Source: Polaromonas vacuolata
Lineage (GTDB): Bacteria; Pseudomonadota; Gammaproteobacteria; Burkholderiales; Burkholderiaceae_C
Reading direction: 5' to 3'
Assembly: GCF_012584515.1 (NCBI RefSeq)
Contig: NZ_CP051461.1
Coordinates: 2,103,501-2,167,500 of the forward strand
DNA: 64,000 nucleotides
Both the position numbers and the translations under genes were made by a program. Shown here piece by piece: positions 9,547 to 23,976 of the stretch (its first letter is position 1; each line of letters starts with the position of its first letter). A model generated the notes under the pieces. That model was not told the origin of the DNA, searched no databases, and saw only the letters and a program-made list of their open reading frames with translations.

Positions 9547-10365
9547 TCATACCTGCACGATGCTTATGCTTACCGTCATACTTTCCTCACCCCCGCCCTG
9601 CCGCACGCCTTTAATCGGCGGGCAGGCGTTGTAATCAGTCCCCATCGCGAGGCGTATGTGGCGCTGATCAATCAGGCAACTGTGCGTCACGTCAATACTG
9701 ACCCAGCGCCGCGAGGCGACATCTAGGCAAACATCGACCCAAGCATGACTGGCCAAATCGGGCTCGTTTGCGGCGTAGAAATAACCACTGACATAGCGAG
9801 CTGGATAGCCCAAGCTACGGCAGACGGCAACCATGACGTGGGCTTGGTCTTGGCAAACACCGGCACCGGCCTCGAATGCTTGCATGGCAGTGGTGCTGAC
9901 GTTGCTGCTGTTTTTACGATAACTCACCGCATTCGCCACACCCTGACTTAAGGCCAGCAAAGCCTGCAGGTCAGCGCTGCCGTCCACACTTTGGGCTAAA
10001 AATTGGCGGCCAAATTCAGCCAGTTTGAAATGCGGCTCAGCCAGTGCGGTTGCGCGCAGATAGAAATACGGTTGGGGCAAATTAGGTGCATCGACGAATT
10101 CGGGCACACCCAAGGTTTCAATATCGCCAGCAGCGTTAACCAGACTCCAGCGAACGTTGTCACTCTCGCTCGCCACCAAGGTGTAGTCTTCAATCGTATT
10201 ACCAAAGGCATCTTGCTGACGAAACAGTTTTTTCGGCGCGCCGACACTCCAAAACAATACGTTTTGAGACGGGCCGGACGAAGGCGTTAGCCACAGTGTT
10301 TGCAGCGCGTAACGTAGCGGCAAGGTGTAGCGGTAATCAGTGACATGGCGGACGTGAAGTTTCAT
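9547..10365 (-). CDS. Transglutaminase-like family protein
   Basis: 272-residue protein with an N-terminal transglutaminase-N beta domain (about 1-85) and a papain-like transglutaminase core. The putative triad is Cys171 (GAGVCQDQAH), His207 (SHAWVDV) and Asp225 (IDVTHS). There is no signal peptide, so it is probably cytoplasmic. It is the third gene after the ATP-grasp and alpha-E genes; this trio recurs in many bacteria and is predicted to make or process a peptide or amide-linked product. Reaction and substrate are unknown. Confidence 0.85.
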   Translation of the reverse strand: MKLHVRHVTDYRYTLPLRYALQTLWLTPSSGPSQNVLFWSVGAPKKLFRQQDAFGNTIEDYTLVASESDNVRWSLVNAAGDIETLGVPEFVDAPNLPQPYFYLRATALAEPHFKLAEFGRQFLAQSVDGSADLQALLALSQGVANAVSYRKNSSNVSTTAMQAFEAGAGVCQDQAHVMVAVCRSLGYPARYVSGYFYAANEPDLASHAWVDVCLDVASRRWVSIDVTHSCLIDQRHIRLAMGTDYNACPPIKGVRQGGGEESMTVSISIVQV

Positions 10366-10423
10366 AGGCGGCTCATAGCCAATCGATGCCGCATATGATT
10401 TATAGCCACTTGAAAAATAATAC

Positions 10424-11388
10424 TCAAGCCGTCACCGGCACCAAAAAATTCACGGCTAATGTGTGCACCCAACTCGTTGACACGGTCTAAAAATTGTGTC
10501 AAAAAGGCATGTAATCCGGTTGCCAAAATTTCGTCGATGCGGGCATATTGCAGATCGGCGCGTAATTTTCCAGCACGGCGTTGAGTCTCGCTAAACGTGT
10601 CATTCGTGACCAACGCCAAATTGGTAATGACTTCATTTAAACAACCTAGCAGCGAGCGCGGCATATCTGGGCGCAATATCAGCAATTCGGCCACGCATTC
10701 CGGCTTGATCACATCGCGATAAACCTTACGGTAGACCTCAAACGCAGAAACGCTGCGCAAAATCGCACTCCAGTGATAAAAATCATATTCCTGACCGTGG
10801 GCATTATCGACACCAAAAAAGTCACCATGCACGGCGTTGAATTTGACATCCACCAATCTTGCGGTGTTGTCAGCGCGCTCTAAAAATGTGCCGAGACGCA
10901 AAAAGTGAAACGCTTCATCTTGCAGCATAGTGCCCATGGTGACGCCACGCGACAAGTGAGAGCGAAACTTGACCCATTCAAAAAAATTGCGCTGGGTCAC
11001 GCTCAAAATCACTGCCCTTGAGCATGCGTGAGACTTCCAAATAGGTCTGGTTCTCGGTCTCCCAGACTTCTGTCGTCAAGGTGCCGCGTACGGCGCGTGC
11101 GTTTTCTCTGGCATTTTTCAGGCAAGAGATGATGCTTGAGGAGTTTTTCTCATCCCTCACCATGAAATCCATCACATCGCGCGGAATGATTTTTTTGCCG
11201 TATTTGGCGGCATAACTTGGCGTGAGTTCGCTAATCGTGAGCAAACCTTCCCAGCCGACTTGAGCGACAGCGGCGGATTGGGGCAACAAAGAAGTCTGAT
11301 AGTTGACGTCGAGCATACGAGCGGTGTTTTCAGCGCGCTCGGTGTAACGGGACATCCAAAATAAATGGTCGGCAGTGCGTGAAAGCAT
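10424..11388 (-). pseudogene. Alpha-E domain protein, frameshifted left copy
   Basis: Same gene as 53906-54868, broken by an extra A in the runs at about 10980-10986 and 10443-10448. The first insertion stops the N-terminal reading after about 136 residues; the second replaces the normal end (REFLVPVTA) with a long unrelated tail. Both are homopolymer changes and the other copy is intact, so sequencing error is more likely than real decay. Confidence 0.85.
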
Positions 11389-11399
11389 GGTCTAAATCC

Positions 11400-12945
11400 T
11401 TAGCTTTGAGCTTGTGTCGTGGTGGGTGCCATGGCTGGCATAGGCGGCATGGAGGACATCGGTGTCATTGGATTCATGGCCGGCAAACTAGCGCCAGCCT
11501 CTATCACCCAAGTGTCTTTTGTGCCACCACCTTGGGAGGAATTCACCACCAAAGAGCCTTCTTTGAGTGCCACCCGAGTCAGGCCACCCGGCACGATTTG
11601 CACGTCTTTACCACTCAGCACAAAAGGCCTTAAGTCCAGATGGCGTGGCGCAATACCGCTTTCAACATAAGTTGGACAAGTCGATAAACTCAGCGTTGGT
11701 TGAGCGATGTAACCGGACGGGTTGGCCAGCAGAGCGGCGCGAAAACTCCTCAATTTCTGCTGCCGTCGAAGCAGGCCCACCAACATGCCATAGCCACCTG
11801 CTCCATGCACTTCTTTGACGACCAAATCTTTCAGGTTGGCCAAGGTGTATTTGAGGTCTTCCGTGTTGCGGCACATAAAAGTGGGCACATTTTTAAGAAT
11901 GGGTTTTTCGCCGAGATAAAACTCAATCATTTTGGGCACATAGGGATAGATGGACTTGTCGTCAGCTATACCCGTGCCTATCGCGTTGCACAAAGCCACA
12001 TTGCCGCTGCGATAAACGTTGAGCAGGCCGGCGCAACCTAAAGTGGAACTTGGCCTAAATGCCAGTGGGTCGAGGAAGTCGTCATCGAGCCTGCGGTAAA
12101 TCACGTCAACACGTTTGGGTCCGCGCGTTGTGCGCATATATACGAAGTTATCTTTGACGAATAAGTCCTGACCTTCAACTAATTCAACACCCATTTGTTG
12201 GGCTAAAAACGCATGTTCAAAATACGCCGAGTTATACATGCCTGGGGTAAGCACAACCACAGTTGGGTCGGCGGTTGCCGGTGGTGCTGAAGCGCGCAGC
12301 GTCTCTAACAACATGTCGGGATAGTGGGCTACTGGAGCGACGCTGTTTTCGCTGAATAAATCAGGAAACAGACGCATCATCATTTTGCGGTTTTCCAGCA
12401 TGTAGCTCACGCCGCTAGGCACGCGCAAATTGTCTTCCAGCACATAGTATTCGCCTACGCCGGTTGGCGTCTGGTGCGCGAACAATATCGATACCGCTAA
12501 TTTGCGAGTAGACATTGTTCGGTACATCAACACCCATCATTTCAGGTCGGAACTGAGCATTTTGGAAAATCTGCTCGGAAGGCACAATACCGGCCTTGAG
12601 AATTTCTTGATCGTGGTAGACGTCGTGGATAAAACGATTTAATGCTGTGGTGCGCTGTATCAAGCCTTTTTCCATGCTGACCCACTCATGGGATGGAATG
12701 ATGCGAGGTATCAAGTCGAACGGTATTAGTCGCTCTGTACCAGAGCCATCTTCATCTTTTGCGCCATAAACAGCGAAGGTTATGCCGACACGTCGAAAAA
12801 TCATCTCAGCTTCAGCGCGCTTGGCCTTCATGGTGTCCTGCGGTTGGCGCAAAAGCCAGCGTTGATAACCTTGGTAGTGCGCTCTAACACTGTCTGCGCT
12901 TGCATTCATTTCATCAAACATCTGACTCATGTCCTTTTTATCCAA
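11400..12945 (-). pseudogene. Circularly permuted ATP-grasp protein, frameshifted left copy
   Basis: Same gene as 54880-56424. An extra T at 12464 breaks the frame after about residue 160. An extra A at 11742 and a missing C at 11776 together scramble about a dozen residues and then restore the frame. The downstream part reads on to the same Met/Pro-rich C-terminus. Treated as error-damaged rather than truly inactive. Confidence 0.85.
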
Positions 12946-13131
12946 CGGGGTTGTTTAGGCAGGTTTTCCCTCGACTTTAGCCTGCAATTTGTATGCCAAA
13001 GCTTTAAGCCCAACTATTTTTTTTTACTATCGGAAACCTCTGACAAGTCAATGCCAACAAGGCTTACAGCTTAATGACTCTATGGCCTAAACACCTAGGG
13101 GTTCACCCTCGGTGGTGCGATCAACTTCACG

Positions 13132-15803
13132 TCAATCGGATCGTATTAATGGTTTAGCAATCAATTCCTGCATAGGCACTTGATGCTGCCAATAATGCGG
13201 CTCTAATTGACGCTGACACAATATCTGCAAAGGCTGACTGCTACGCCACAAAGCTGCGCCACACGAGGTGTAGCGAAAAACTTGCATACCGCGATCCTCG
13301 TAACGCTGCAATCACACTGCTCGCGGGTGACCAAAACGGTTGCGATAACCCGTTTGAGCCAGCGCCAACGGCGCCTGAACAGCATCAAGGAAAGCAGCAC
13401 TAGACGAGGTCTTACTGCCATGGTGGGGTACTAGCAAAAAGTCAGCCTTGAGTTTGACTTTGAGAGCGAATCACTGAGTAAGCGACGTTCCTGCGCCACC
13501 TCCATATCACCGGTTAACAAAGCGCTGTTCACACCATTCGAGACGCGCAACACACAACTCATGGCATTTGGTTTAAGGCTTTGCGCGTAATCAATTGGCA
13601 GTGGATTGAGAATTTCGAAATCCACCCCATCCCAGCGCCAGTGCTGACCTGTTTGGCAACGCTTTGCAGGGCGTAAGGCCTGCAGTGTATGGCCATCCTC
13701 AATCGAGCTGAGCAAACTAGCCTGAGGCTGCATCGTCAGAATTGCCGCTGCACCACCAGAATGATCAATGTCGCGGTGGCTAAGCACCAGCATGTCGATG
13801 CGTTCACCCAACGCTCTGAGCAGTGGCACTAAAACCCGATTGCCGGCATCGCTTTCGCGCGAAAAGCGCGGCCCGCTGTCATAAACAAGACTGTGGTGTT
13901 GGGTTCGCACCAACAAAGCATTGCCCTGACCGATGTCAGCACCAAGCACGTCAAACTGCCCAGTATTTGGGCGTACTGGTTGCCATAACAGCACCGGTAG
14001 CATTAAAGGCAAACCTAAACCGCGCCAATGCCAAGGCAGCTTCATGGCCATCAGCAAGCCTCCCATCACACCGGCTACTGCGCACCACAAAGGAGCAGCC
14101 GCAACGTTAATACTGGCCCATGACCAGCTAGCTAGCCACTGCAAATAAAGCGCTAACGCACTGGCTGCAAGGGCTGCAGCATCCCAGAGCGGTGACCACA
14201 GCACACCCAGCATAGCCAAGGGCGTGAGCACCAATGTCACCCATGGAATCGCCAACGCATTAGCCAGCAAGCCGAGCACCGAAACTTGGTTAAACAGCAA
14301 CAGTGAGAGCGGCGTAAGCGCCAGCGTAACCACCCACTGCTCGCGCGCGGCCTTGGCCAGCCCCGCCAAGGTTGACTTAATAAAGCCAACAACACATAAG
14401 TATCCACGTCCCCAAATTGATCTTACGCAGAGGTCTGTAGTTTGCGTATTTGTCTGCCTTGGCCTTACAGCGCCCGATTCGGGATCGCTGGCGAACAACA
14501 CGCCAACGGCAACAAAAGAAAGCCAAAACCCAGCTTGCATCAAGGCCCATGGATCAAACATCAACACCAGCGCCATGGCCAACAACCAAACCAAAGGCCA
14601 TGGCCATTGGCGTGCACTTAAGCGAAGCAGCATCACAGTAGCCAACATAAGTATGGTGCGCTGAGCCGGCACACCCCAACCCGAAAATAAGGCATACAGG
14701 GCAGCCAGCCCCAAGCCGCCGAACGCACCCGCAGTGGGTGCCGCCAGCCACAGACAAAGTCGCCAGCCTAGTTGCGCAGAGCGCTTCCACAAAGCGTTGA
14801 TAAGGCGCGCCGCCAGCCAAGCGAACATGGTGATGTGTAGACCCGAAATACTCATTAAATGCGCCACGCCGGTAGCCCTAAACACCGCCCAGTCGTGTTG
14901 ATCTATAGCGCCCTGATCGCCCACGACAAGCGCCGCCAACATACCCGCGAGTTGACGATCTGCCACGCGCTCAAAAATAGCCTCCCGCACCGACTGGCGC
15001 GCCCGCTCCACCGGATGGGCCCAACTGTCGCTGATTTTTTGTGGCGCAACGTCACGCAGACCTGCACGCACATAAGCGCTGGCTTGCAAGTTTTGCTCCC
15101 ATAGCCAGAGTTCATAGTCAAAGCCGTAAGGGTTGCTCGCGCCGTGAGGAGCTTTTAAGCGCAGCGTCATGCGCCAGCGCTCACCAGCCCTTAGCACTTG
15201 GGGTTGTTGTTCCAGCTCGAACAGAGTTTCTGGCAATAGAAAGCTAGGGGTGCTAATGGAATTAGAGGAGTTAGATCCAGCTTGCGCAGGCACAGCAAAC
15301 TGACCTAGACCAAAACCGCTGTACCAGCCTACATAAATTTGCGCTGGCAATTGCACTGGCTGACCGGCCAGCAGAGCCGTCTCTGTCTGAAAGCGAAAAC
15401 GCAGTGCGTCTTCTGACACTTCAGGCATGGCTTGGACGAGGCCCGTCACCACAATATCCTTGCCCTCCAGCGCTGGATTGAGTGCAGTGCGAAGAAAAAT
15501 AACGCTACGCAAACCCGTCAGCCCAAAACTTAGCGCTAAACACACTGCCAGCGACAAAGCCCAAGACAACGCCAACGCTGGCCCAGCCCTAGGGTTGCCC
15601 CGCCTTTGCAGCCAGCAAAGCCATAGCAACGACAGCGCCGCAAAAACTAGGTTGGCGAGGTAAACGTTGACCTCAAAAAGGCTAGCTTGCCTAAGCTGCA
15701 ACATCACACCTGCGATCAGACCGAACAAAGACAAAAAGGTCTTACCCAAATGTGCTGTTGCGCAAAATGCAGAGCATAAAAGTTGATTAAAGAGCAGCCT
15801 CAC
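13132..15803 (-). pseudogene. comEC: ComEC/Rec2 DNA-uptake channel, frameshifted left copy
   Basis: Same gene as 56609-59281. It is open from the ATG at 15803 to about 13467, where a missing C shifts the frame inside the C-terminal metallo-beta-lactamase-like domain. Further indels at about 13265, 13310 and 13325 hit the last ~60 codons. Transmembrane core and start are intact. Confidence 0.87.
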
Positions 15804-16048
15804 ACAAGTGTTCCAGCTTGAATTAGTGCGACCCGTTTGGGCTTAGCTGGCAGACAATAAATCAAAATTGGCCGAATACAAACTGATGGCCCAGCTCTTG
15901 CTACAGTTGTACTAAATAAAAAACCCTCAATCCGGCACGCAAGCGATGCGTCAATACAATGTTTTGTTACTTTGTTCAGCGCCCGGCCCACCAAAACCAG
16001 CCCCAGCGTTTTCCACGTGCCCGTTAAACCCTGAAAAGCGAGATTGCC

Positions 16049-17139
16049 TTGTCCATTCACGTTGCCCTTAGCCATATCACCCATTACAAATACGACCGAC
16101 TCGTCACTTTGGGCCCACAAATTGTCAGACTGCGGCCCGCGCCTCACAGCCGTACACAAATACTTTCTTACTCGCTCAAGATTGAGCCGCTAGACCACTT
16201 CATCAATTGGCAACAAGATCCCTTTGCCAACTACCAAGCAAGGCTGGTGTTTGCCAAGCCAACACGCGAATTCAAAGTCACGGTCGACATGGTGGTCGAC
16301 ATGGTGGTGCTCAACCCGTTTGACTTTTTCCTAGAGCCTGAGGCTGAAGAGTTCCCCTTCAAGTACCAAAGCGCGATGCAAAAAGAACTCGCGCCCTATT
16401 TGGTCACCGAACCCGCAACGCCGCTGCTGCAAGCATATTTAGACAAAATTGATTTAACGCCTAGGCGAACCAATGATTTTTAGTCAGCGTCAACCAAGGC
16501 CTGCAGCAAGCAATTGCCTACTCCATACGCATGGAACCGGGCGTGCAAACACCAGAAGAAACGCTCACATTGGCCTGCGGTTCATGCCGCGATACCGGCT
16601 GGCTAATGGTGCAATTGTTTCGCCACTTAGGCCTAGCCGCGCGCTTTGTCTCGGGCTACCTGATTCAACTCAAAGCCGACGTCAAGTCGCTTGATGGCCC
16701 TAGCGGCGCAGAAGCCGACTTCACCGACCTACATGCTTGGTGCGAAGTATTTTTGCCAGGCGCAGGTTGGGTTGGACTAGACCCCACTTCTGGCCTGATG
16801 GCGGGCGAAGGTCACATCCCACTGGCTTGCACGCCAGACCCATCAAGCGCAGCGCCTATCGAAGGCGGCGTAGATGAGTCTGAAGTTGAGTTCGCACACC
16901 ATATGGGTGTGCAGCGTATTTTTGAATCCCCACGTGTCACCATGCCATACACCGAGGCGCAATGGGCTGATGTGTTAGCCCTTGGCGAGGCAGTCGACCG
17001 TGATTTACTCGCCGGTGATGTACGCCTAACCATGGGCGGCGAGCCAACCTTTGTCGCCACTAACGACCGCGATGCGGGTGAGTGGAATATCGACGCATTA
17101 GGCCCGACCAAACGCGGCTACGCAACAGAACTGGTGAAA
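16049..17139 (+). pseudogene. Large transglutaminase/DUF2126 protein, truncated left copy
   Basis: First ~364 codons of the gene that is complete at 59527-63060. One T is missing from the run at 16477-16481, breaking the frame at about residue 144. The gene then ends at the repeat junction, where sequence switches to the opposite-strand clpS. The N-terminal transglutaminase domain is present; the DUF2126 part (about 800 residues) is absent. Confidence 0.9.
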
Positions 17140-17145
17140 AGACGC
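17134..17145. other. Novel junction of the 43.5-kb unit (transglutaminase gene fused to clpS)
   Basis: Up to CTGGTGAAAA the sequence equals 60608-60618 of the right copy; after it, it is clpS in the opposite orientation. No long homology between the two sides is visible, only a possible few-base A/G match. Either an illegitimate duplication endpoint or a false join; see findings. Confidence 0.85.
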
Positions 17146-17462
17146 TTCGGTAACTTGGTCAACTTTGGTAGCCGCAACATCGCGCGAAAACACACACCGC
17201 ATATTCCTTTGCCATCTAGATGAATTTTGAGCATGATCTGCGTCGCAGTTTCCATGTCCTTATTAAAAAATTCCTGAATCACCATCACAACGAACTCCAT
17301 AGGGGTGTAGTCGTCGTTGAGGAGTACCACTTGGTACATCTGAGGGGGCTGAGTCTTAAGCGGTAAACGCTCGAGTACAACTGCGTCACCACCGCGCCCA
17401 TCATCGGGTTTAGTAAGCGGCACAGAAGGTGGCGTTGGAGTCTTGGGGGGTTTGGTTACCAT
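17140..17462 (-). pseudogene. clpS: ClpS protease adaptor, 3'-truncated and frameshifted
   Basis: ClpS hands N-degron substrates to the ClpAP protease. The core [18 protein letters not shown] and the segment [19 protein letters not shown] are clear. Just after it a one-base change shifts the frame; in the corrected frame [11 protein letters not shown] follows, as in the family, but the last ~15-20 residues are cut off at the junction. ATG at 17462 is taken as the start; in-frame starts further up to 17498 are possible. clpA, normally the next gene, is absent here and expected beyond the true clpS end. Confidence 0.8.
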
Positions 17463-17603
17463 AAAAATCATTCTATCCATCGCCAAAGTACTGTGCATAG
17501 TGTGGGGTGATGTAGGTTAAGGATACAGCTGATGCTGATCTAAACTAATTCAAGGCTTTTGAGCTAGCAAGATTTAACAAAAAAGAATTACGCATCATGA
17601 GGC

Positions 17604-17640
17604 CAAAAAAAACCGCCGCGGAAACTACTTCCGGGCGGTT
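17604..17640 (-). terminator. Rho-independent terminator of icd
   Basis: Read on the minus strand, a GC-rich hairpin (AACCGCC...GGCGGTT arms) is followed by eight T residues, 25-60 bp past the icd stop codon. Confidence 0.85.
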
Positions 17641-17664
17641 GGACTGCAGAGCAGACCGGGAAAA

Positions 17665-18922
17665 TTACAGATGATCAATCATGACGTCGCCGAAACCGGA
17701 GCAGCTAACTTGGGTAGCGCCTTCCATGAGGCGAGCAAAGTCATAGGTGACTTTCTTGGAGTTAATTGAACGTTCCATGGACTTGATCATCAAGTCAGCA
17801 GCTTCTGTCCAACCCATGTGGCGCAGCATCATTTCGGCCGACAAGATGAGTGAGCCTGGATTCACATAGTCTTTACCTGCGTATTTTGGTGCAGTACCGT
17901 GCGTGGCTTCAAACATGGCGATGGTGTCGCTCAAGTTTGCACCGGGAGCAATGCCAATGCCGCAACTTGGGCTGCCAAGGCATCAGAGACATAGTCGCCA
18001 TTGAGGTTGAGCGTGGCAATCACGCTGTACTCGGATGGACGCAACAAAATTTGCTGCAAAAATGCATCAGCAATTACGTCCTTGATGATGATTTCTTTAC
18101 CAGTCTTTGGATTTTTGAACTGGCACCATGGGCCACCGTCAATCAATTCAGCGCCAAATTCAGTTTGTGCCAGTGCGTAAGCCCAATCACGGAAACCACC
18201 TTCGGTGAATTTCATGAATGTTGCCCTTGTGCACAATGGTCACGCTTGGCTTGTCATTGTCGATAGCATATTGAATGGCTTTGCGCATCAAACGCTCAGT
18301 ACCTTCGCTGGAGACTGGGTTTAATGCCAATGCCTGAAGTTTCTGGAAAACGGATCTTAGTCACGCCCATCTCATCTTGCAGGAACTTAATCAGCTTTTT
18401 AGCTTTGTCGCTGCCAGACTCAAATTCGATACCTGCATAGATGTCTTCCGAATTTTCACGGAAGAATGACCATATTGGTTTTATGCGGCTCTTTGACGGG
18501 CGAAGGCACGCCAGCGAAATACTGGATTGGGCGCAAGCAAACGAACAAATCGAGCTGCTGACGTAAGGCTACGTTAAGGCTACGGATACCGCCGCCTACA
18601 GGAGTGGTCAAAGGACCTTTAATCGAGACAACGTAGTCGCGCACTGCGCTAAGGGTTTCTTCCGGTAGCCAAACGTCAGGGCCATAGACTTTGGTTGACT
18701 TTTCGCCAGCGAAAACTTCCATCCAATGAATTTTTTTTCTTACCGGCATAAGCCTTGGCAACAACGGCATCAACCACTTTGATCATCACAGGGGTTATGT
18801 CTACGCCAGTGCCATCGCCTTCGATGAAGGGAATGATTGGCTCATTAGGCACATTGAAGTGAATTGTCGGCGTTAACCGTGATTTTTTGGCCCTGTGCAG
18901 GAACCTTTATATGCTGATACAT
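17665..18922 (-). pseudogene. icd: NADP-dependent isocitrate dehydrogenase, multiply frameshifted
   Basis: TCA-cycle enzyme oxidising isocitrate to 2-oxoglutarate. Pieces in different frames join into one ~419-residue protein from the ATG at 18922 ([12 protein letters not shown]) to the stop at 17665. Six single-base indels were located: extra C near 18862, extra A in the run at 18731-18738, extra C near 18467, extra C near 18320, extra C near 18217 and a missing G near 17967. Correcting each restores family sequence (for example [20 protein letters not shown]). Five of six are insertions, typical of an unpolished single-molecule read. icd competes with aceA for isocitrate. Confidence 0.9.
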
Positions 18923-19080
18923 GTGCGAGTCTCCAGTTAGCCTGAGCGGAGTACATGTTCATTCCGCTTTCTAGCAGTTTTCAGTGATAACTTATAAATT
19001 CTAGTCGTAAACACAAACAGTAAAAAAATATGTACACCGGCTGTCAACCGAATGAGAACTGACCTCGTTTACATTAACAG

Positions 19081-19096
19081 CTTCGAAATTTCGAAG
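19081..19096. promoter_or_regulatory. Perfect 16-bp palindrome CTTCGAAATTTCGAAG
   Basis: Perfect inverted repeat in the 213-bp divergent spacer between icd (minus) and the small Ala/Lys-rich gene (plus), 39 bp before the latter's ATG. Position and symmetry suit an operator; the binding protein is unknown. Confidence 0.35.
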
Positions 19097-19135
19097 TAGT
19101 TTTTTTCTAACAACGTTATTTCAGGAAATATCCAA

Positions 19136-19433
19136 ATGAACAAAAATCCTTGCTGTCTTGATCTCTGGTCTGTTTGCTGCTGGTGCATTTTGCACAAGCT
19201 CCTGCTGTTAAAGCTTCTGCTGCTGCTGCTCCTGCAAAAGCAATGGCTGCTCCAGCTGTTAAAGCTGAAGCTGCTCCAATGGCTAAAGCCGAAGCCGCTC
19301 CAATGGCAAAATCTTCGATGGCTAAGCTGAAAAGCCAGCTAAAGCACCAAAAATGACTAAAGAAGAAAAAGCTGCCGCTAAAAAAGCAAAAGCTGAAGCC
19401 GCTCCTGCTGCTAAAGCATCTGCTGCTAAGTAA
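19136..19433 (+). pseudogene. Small secreted Ala/Lys-rich protein (frameshifted)
   Basis: Low-complexity protein of about 98 residues once two or three indels are corrected. It has a signal peptide ending near AGAFAQA, then repeats of Ala-Pro-Met-Ala-Lys/Glu type (AAPMAKAEAAPMAK), then a Lys-rich stretch (KMTKEEKAAAKKAKAE) and a final AAKASAAK. As printed, the signal peptide and the middle are in different frames. AGGAA precedes the ATG and a strong terminator follows. Function unknown; the composition suggests a periplasmic or surface-associated basic protein. Confidence 0.6.
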
Positions 19434-19452
19434 TTCTTAGCGCCTAAGAATA

Positions 19453-19477
19453 AAAGCCCGCCTTGGCGGGCTTTTTG
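19453..19477 (+). terminator. Strong rho-independent terminator
   Basis: AAAGCCCGCC-TT-GGCGGGCTTTTT, 20 bp after the stop of the Ala/Lys-rich gene. The flanking A and T runs mean it could also end betA transcripts from the other strand. Confidence 0.9.
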
Positions 19478-19531
19478 CATTGCGAAGCGGTTTATTGACA
19501 AACGTCATAAAAATGATGCAAGCGCTACCGA

Positions 19532-22727
<3,196 letters not shown>

Positions 22728-22793
22728 CTCAGGCCTCCTAAAAAATTAAATCGATGGATGCCGGTAAGGGGATGCCGACCGGCATGTGGGTCA

Positions 22794-23976
22794 TCAGCCC
22801 ATGGCTTTGCCTAGCAAGGCGTGGTAGAGCTCGCGGTCACCGAGAATACCGACCACCTTATCTCCTTGACGCAGCATTATTTTTTGACCGGTTTGGTAGC
22901 GAATTTGAACCGCGTCACGCATGCCGATATCGGCATTCACCAATGTAGGCAGCGATTGCAAAGCCTCCAATGGCTCACCGCTTGTCCAAGATTGCGGAGG
23001 CAACACTCGATCGCCACGGCGCAAGCGCTCAAGCCCTCCTTGCTGATTTAGCGTGAGCCATATGTCTCCTTGATCATCGAGACAAATCTCGCCGCCTTGA
23101 GTATCACAAGCCTCAATCGGACGCATCAAGCTATGGCCGCTGAGCACATTCAAGGGATTGGTAATGCGCGACGAATGAACGCACATAGTCGTCAGCTGGA
23201 CTTAAAACAATTTCTTCCGGCTTGCCCCGCTGAACAATCACTCCACCTTTCATGATGGCAATATGAGTGCCTATCTTTAGCGCCTCATCTAAGTCGTGGC
23301 TGACAAACACTATGGTCTTGTTTAGCTTGTGTTGCAGTTCCAGCAACTCGTTCTGTAAGCCTTGGCGGATTAAAGGATCAAGTGCCGAGAAAGGCTCATC
23401 CATTAACAAAATATCAGCATCCATTGCCAACGCACGCGCCAAGCCCACGCGCTGTTGCATGCCGCCGGACAACTCGTCCGGTCGCTTGTCTCGCCACTTG
23501 CGTCAAGCTCACCAACTCTAGCTTTTCGTTGACCAGTTTTTTTACGCTCGGCGGACGGGCGACCTTGCATTTCTAGACCGAAGCTAATGTTCTCCGCTAC
23601 TGTCAGCCAAGGCATTAAAGCGAACTTTTGAAACACCATGGCGATACGCTTGGTGCGCATAGCTTTAAGCATAGCGGCCGAGCAGTTGGCGATATCAACT
23701 TCAGCGCCTTCATGCTCAATTAGTAGCCGGCCGCGGCTGACGGTATTTAAACCGTTAATACAACGCAGCAAACTCGATTTACCTGAGCCCGACAGTCCCA
23801 TCAGCACGCAAATCTCGCCACGCTGCACGGTTAGGTTGGCGTTTTGAACACCGACGGTTTGTCCGGTCTGCTTAAAAATCTCATCGCGTGTCAGTCCTTG
23901 GTCCAACAAGTCCAGCGCAACTTTCGGCTGCGGTGAAAAAAACGACGTCTACGTTTTCAATATTGATCATGCTCAT
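22794..23976 (-). pseudogene. choV: Choline/betaine ABC transporter ATP-binding protein, frameshifted
   Basis: ATPase of the choline importer, about 394 residues when repaired. Walker A GLSGSGKSS, signature [16 protein letters not shown], Walker [13 protein letters not shown] and the switch HDLDEA are visible. The C-terminal part after [13 protein letters not shown] is a CBS-like regulatory domain, as in ProV/OpuAA, and would otherwise look like a separate gene (22794-23186). Breaks: a lost T in the run near 23938, one near 23480 and a lost base near 23161. Its start ATGA at 23976 overlaps the stop of choW by 4 bp. Confidence 0.87.

Larger units (their letters stand above)
1..17139 (+). repeat. 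Large direct repeat, left copy
   Basis: This segment matches 43483-60618 in the same orientation. The coordinate offset is 43482 up to about 10.44 kb and drifts to 43479 by 16.5 kb. The proteins of the first 10.4 kb are identical between copies. After that the left copy carries about eight single-base insertions and five deletions relative to the right copy, mostly in short homopolymers (for example A runs at 10443, 10980 and 11742, and a T run at 16477). Every gene they hit is intact in the right copy, so the right copy is the reliable one. The repeat may extend left of the window. Confidence 0.95.

Noticed and set aside
13132..15803. Truncated ComEC as a real loss of competence
   Set aside because: The intact copy at 56609-59281 differs only by small indels, so the truncation is most simply an error.
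22794..23186. Separate 130-residue gene after choV
   Set aside because: Its sequence continues choV directly ([13 protein letters not shown]) once a one-base loss near 23161 is allowed; it is the C-terminal domain of the ATPase.
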